A stretch of 5,542 bases of DNA. It comes from a bacterium. GTDB lineage: Bacteria; Spirochaetota; Spirochaetia; JABEVK01. A program made the position numbers and the translations under genes. The stretch covers positions 1 to 5,542 of the forward strand of contig JAJXWL010000144.1 in the NCBI GenBank assembly GCA_021781625.1. Direction: 5' to 3'. Shown here piece by piece: positions 3,978 to 5,542 of the stretch; positions within the stretch are counted from its first letter, which is position 1; every line of letters begins with the position of its first letter. The notes beneath the pieces are model-generated. The model did no database searches and had not been told where the DNA came from. It worked only from the letters and a program-made list of their open reading frames with translations.

Positions 3978-5542
3978 ATGACAAAAATCTGGACGCGCTT
4001 TTTCAAGATTTTTCTCTTTTCGACCCTTATTTGGATGGTCTGGCTGGTCGGTCATCTGCTCATTTCTGCCTTTTCCCTACCGCTTTGGGGTATACAACCG
4101 TTGCCGTCGCTTCCAGAAGACGCATGGCTGACGGCCGCCCTCATCCTGCTTAAAGGCTTAGCTGAGGCCTATCCCTGGTTATTTTTAAGTTCCTTGTTGT
4201 TAACCTTTGCGTTGAATCCTGATACTTCATCAGGAGCTTCCTCCCCCACTCGAATTCTTTCCACTTTAGCGATGATCGTCATTGCGGGCTCGTCGTTTTT
4301 AGCGGTGCTCACCTTACTGGTACATCCTTTGGTTGAGGACTACCTTCAAACCGAAGCCTACAAGGTTCGACAAACCCATGCTTTAGAGCGCTCCTATTTG
4401 CAGTTGAAAGACCAAGAAGCTCAGCTTCAGGATCACCTTCTGCGTCAAAGAAATACAGAAGAAGAAGCCATCTTACTTCAAAGATTAATTACCCTGCGCC
4501 CGCACCAACGTTTTTATTCAGCTCAATCTGCCTTTGATTATGATTTTGAATATCAAATTGTCCGTTCGCATCTCGAAATGGAAAAGTTTTTCAACCTTCG
4601 CTTATTGCCAGGTGCGGACACCCCCCTTCCCGAAGATCAAACCACCGTTACTGAGCTCCTCGCAAAGGCTGAACAACTTCTCAAAGCGCCCCTGTATTCA
4701 CGTCATAACTTTGAAATCAATCACTTGGCGTACGAAAGTTTTATTCGCCTCACCAATGCACAAAACCAAGGACAAACGGTGTCTTCGGAGCAAGTTCATC
4801 AAGCTGAAAACTTTATTGATCTTTCTTGGCGTGGGATTCGCGACCAAACCCTTTCTGCTGATGAACGCTTAAAAGCCAGCTATTTTTTTCGCAAAGGAAA
4901 AAGTCTAGGCGACTACCAATTTCAAAATTACCTTGAAGCTTATTATGGTTTTCAAGAACTCCATAAAGAAGACCCTCGAGATAAAGAGGTGGCTCGCTAC
5001 GAAGCTCTCTGTTTAACAAAACTTCAGGGTAAAATTCACTTTGCTAACGATCTTAAAATTTTATTTCTTCTCCCTGGGTACGAAAACCTCAGCTTCCGCA
5101 ACCCGGCCCCCCCCCTGCTTCCCAACGAAAAGGCCATTGAACTCGTTCATATCGGTAAACTTTTGGAAACTCCGGAAGGCTCTTTTGTCAAAGACTTTGA
5201 AGTCTTTCGGTACAGCCCCGATGGGCAAGTTTTGCTTCACTGGATCGCCCCCTATGGTGAGTGGATTGGACAAAATATTATTTTTAACGTTTGGCACAAA
5301 ACAAAACCCAGTGAAGTCTTTCCTCAAGTTCTGACACAAACCCCAGGTAACCGGCTGTTTCAAAGCGATCAGAGTCTTCCTCCTTACCCGCTGGGTGTTT
5401 CGGCCTCAGATCTCGTCTTTTTGACTCTGAATTCGGTTCCCCAGACTTGGAAGACCGTCAACTTACTTACGGATGACCAAGGGTTAACCCTGATGGGGGA
5501 ATCTCCCTTACCCTGGCAGACAGAGTTCCTCTTCCGTCTGAT
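3978..5542 (+). CDS. Large unassigned envelope protein, three N-terminal membrane helices and long predicted extracytoplasmic part (3' end outside window)
   Basis: From ATG 3978, one base after the previous TGA and nine bases after AAGAGG (3963-3968), the frame stays open for 521 codons to the window edge. Helices are at about 9-31, 60-79 and 93-117. The basic N-terminus (K3, R7, K10) and R92 give N-in topology and put everything after 118 outside the cytoplasm. Residues about 125-172 are a charged Gln/Glu/Leu-rich segment that could form a coiled coil. Residues about 245-350 are helical with TPR-like spacing (for example YLEAYYGFQELHKEDPRDKEVARYEALCL). From about 385 the composition shifts to beta-type sequence (ELVHIGKLLETPEGSFVKDFEVFRYSPDGQVLLHW). 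I do not recognise a family. Adjacency suggests it works with the preceding six-helix protein. The window ends inside the gene, so further helices or domains may follow. Confidence 0.85.
   Translation, partial: MTKIWTRFFKIFLFSTLIWMVWLVGHLLISAFSLPLWGIQPLPSLPEDAWLTAALILLKGLAEAYPWLFLSSLLLTFALNPDTSSGASSPTRILSTLAMIVIAGSSFLAVLTLLVHPLVEDYLQTEAYKVRQTHALERSYLQLKDQEAQLQDHLLRQRNTEEEAILLQRLITLRPHQRFYSAQSAFDYDFEYQIVRSHLEMEKFFNLRLLPGADTPLPEDQTTVTELLAKAEQLLKAPLYSRHNFEINHLAYESFIRLTNAQNQGQTVSSEQVHQAENFIDLSWRGIRDQTLSADERLKASYFFRKGKSLGDYQFQNYLEAYYGFQELHKEDPRDKEVARYEALCLTKLQGKIHFANDLKILFLLPGYENLSFRNPAPPLLPNEKAIELVHIGKLLETPEGSFVKDFEVFRYSPDGQVLLHWIAPYGEWIGQNIIFNVWHKTKPSEVFPQVLTQTPGNRLFQSDQSLPPYPLGVSASDLVFLTLNSVPQTWKTVNLLTDDQGLTLMGESPLPWQTEFLFRL
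5107..5115. repeat. Nine-cytosine tract inside the large envelope gene
   Basis: An uninterrupted C9 run encodes part of the RNPAPPLL turn (residues 374-381). Runs of this length are prone to slippage; here the frame is intact on both sides. It is the longest G or C homopolymer in the window; the other notable runs are C6 at 334-339 and at 4621-4626, and G6 at 3031-3036. Confidence 0.85.

Noticed and set aside
4534..4872. Plus-strand open frame in another phase inside the large envelope gene (also 5041-5334)
   Set aside because: The frame from 3978 is continuously open across it and has coherent helix and domain composition, while the alternative frame reads as low-quality, basic sequence.
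5061..5363. Minus-strand open frame of 100 codons, and similar ones at 4813-5019 and 3534-3797
   Set aside because: They lie opposite well-supported + strand genes, have no recognisable protein features and are best read as shadows.

Overview
This 5.5 kb window lies entirely in + strand genes and looks like a piece of a diderm (Gram-negative-type) bacterial chromosome of moderate GC. It holds a sigma-54 AAA+ activator, a PspA/IM30 protein, and two multi-spanning membrane proteins with extensive predicted extracytoplasmic parts. The combination of STAS, YbjN-like and PspA genes reminds me of spirochaete or similar diderm genomes. That is an impression only, because no rRNA or other marker is present to settle the taxonomy.

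Layout: (1) 1-561 is the 3' part of a sigma-54-dependent AAA+ activator that stops just after the AAA+ core, with no Fis-type helix-turn-helix. (2) 562-725 is the only substantial intergenic gap. It holds a near-consensus sigma-70 promoter (TTGACA, 17 bp, TATTAT) preceded by a short perfect inverted repeat. (3) From 726 on, six genes run nose to tail with gaps of 32 bp or less: a STAS-domain protein with a C-terminal zinc ribbon (726-1286), a small YbjN/CesT-like protein (1295-1678), a PspA/IM30 protein (1711-2424), a degenerate-receiver winged-helix regulator (TTG start, 2421-3029), a six-helix membrane protein with a central extracytoplasmic domain (about 3053-3976), and a large protein with three N-terminal helices and a long predicted extracytoplasmic part that runs off the window (3978-5542+).

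Interpretation (inference): the second block is probably one operon driven from about position 675 and built around a PspA membrane-stress effector. The STAS protein would be an anti-sigma-antagonist-type or scaffolding switch. The OmpR-like protein lacks the phospho-acceptor Asp, so it would respond to something other than phosphorylation. The two unknown membrane proteins could be the sensor or client side at the envelope. The HTH-less sigma-54 activator upstream recalls the PspF-PspA link of enterobacteria, but I found no sigma-54 promoter here, so a functional link is unproven. The most interesting content is the gene set itself: a Psp-like locus that lacks recognisable PspB/PspC and instead carries a STAS-zinc-ribbon protein, a pseudo-receiver regulator and two unassigned membrane proteins.
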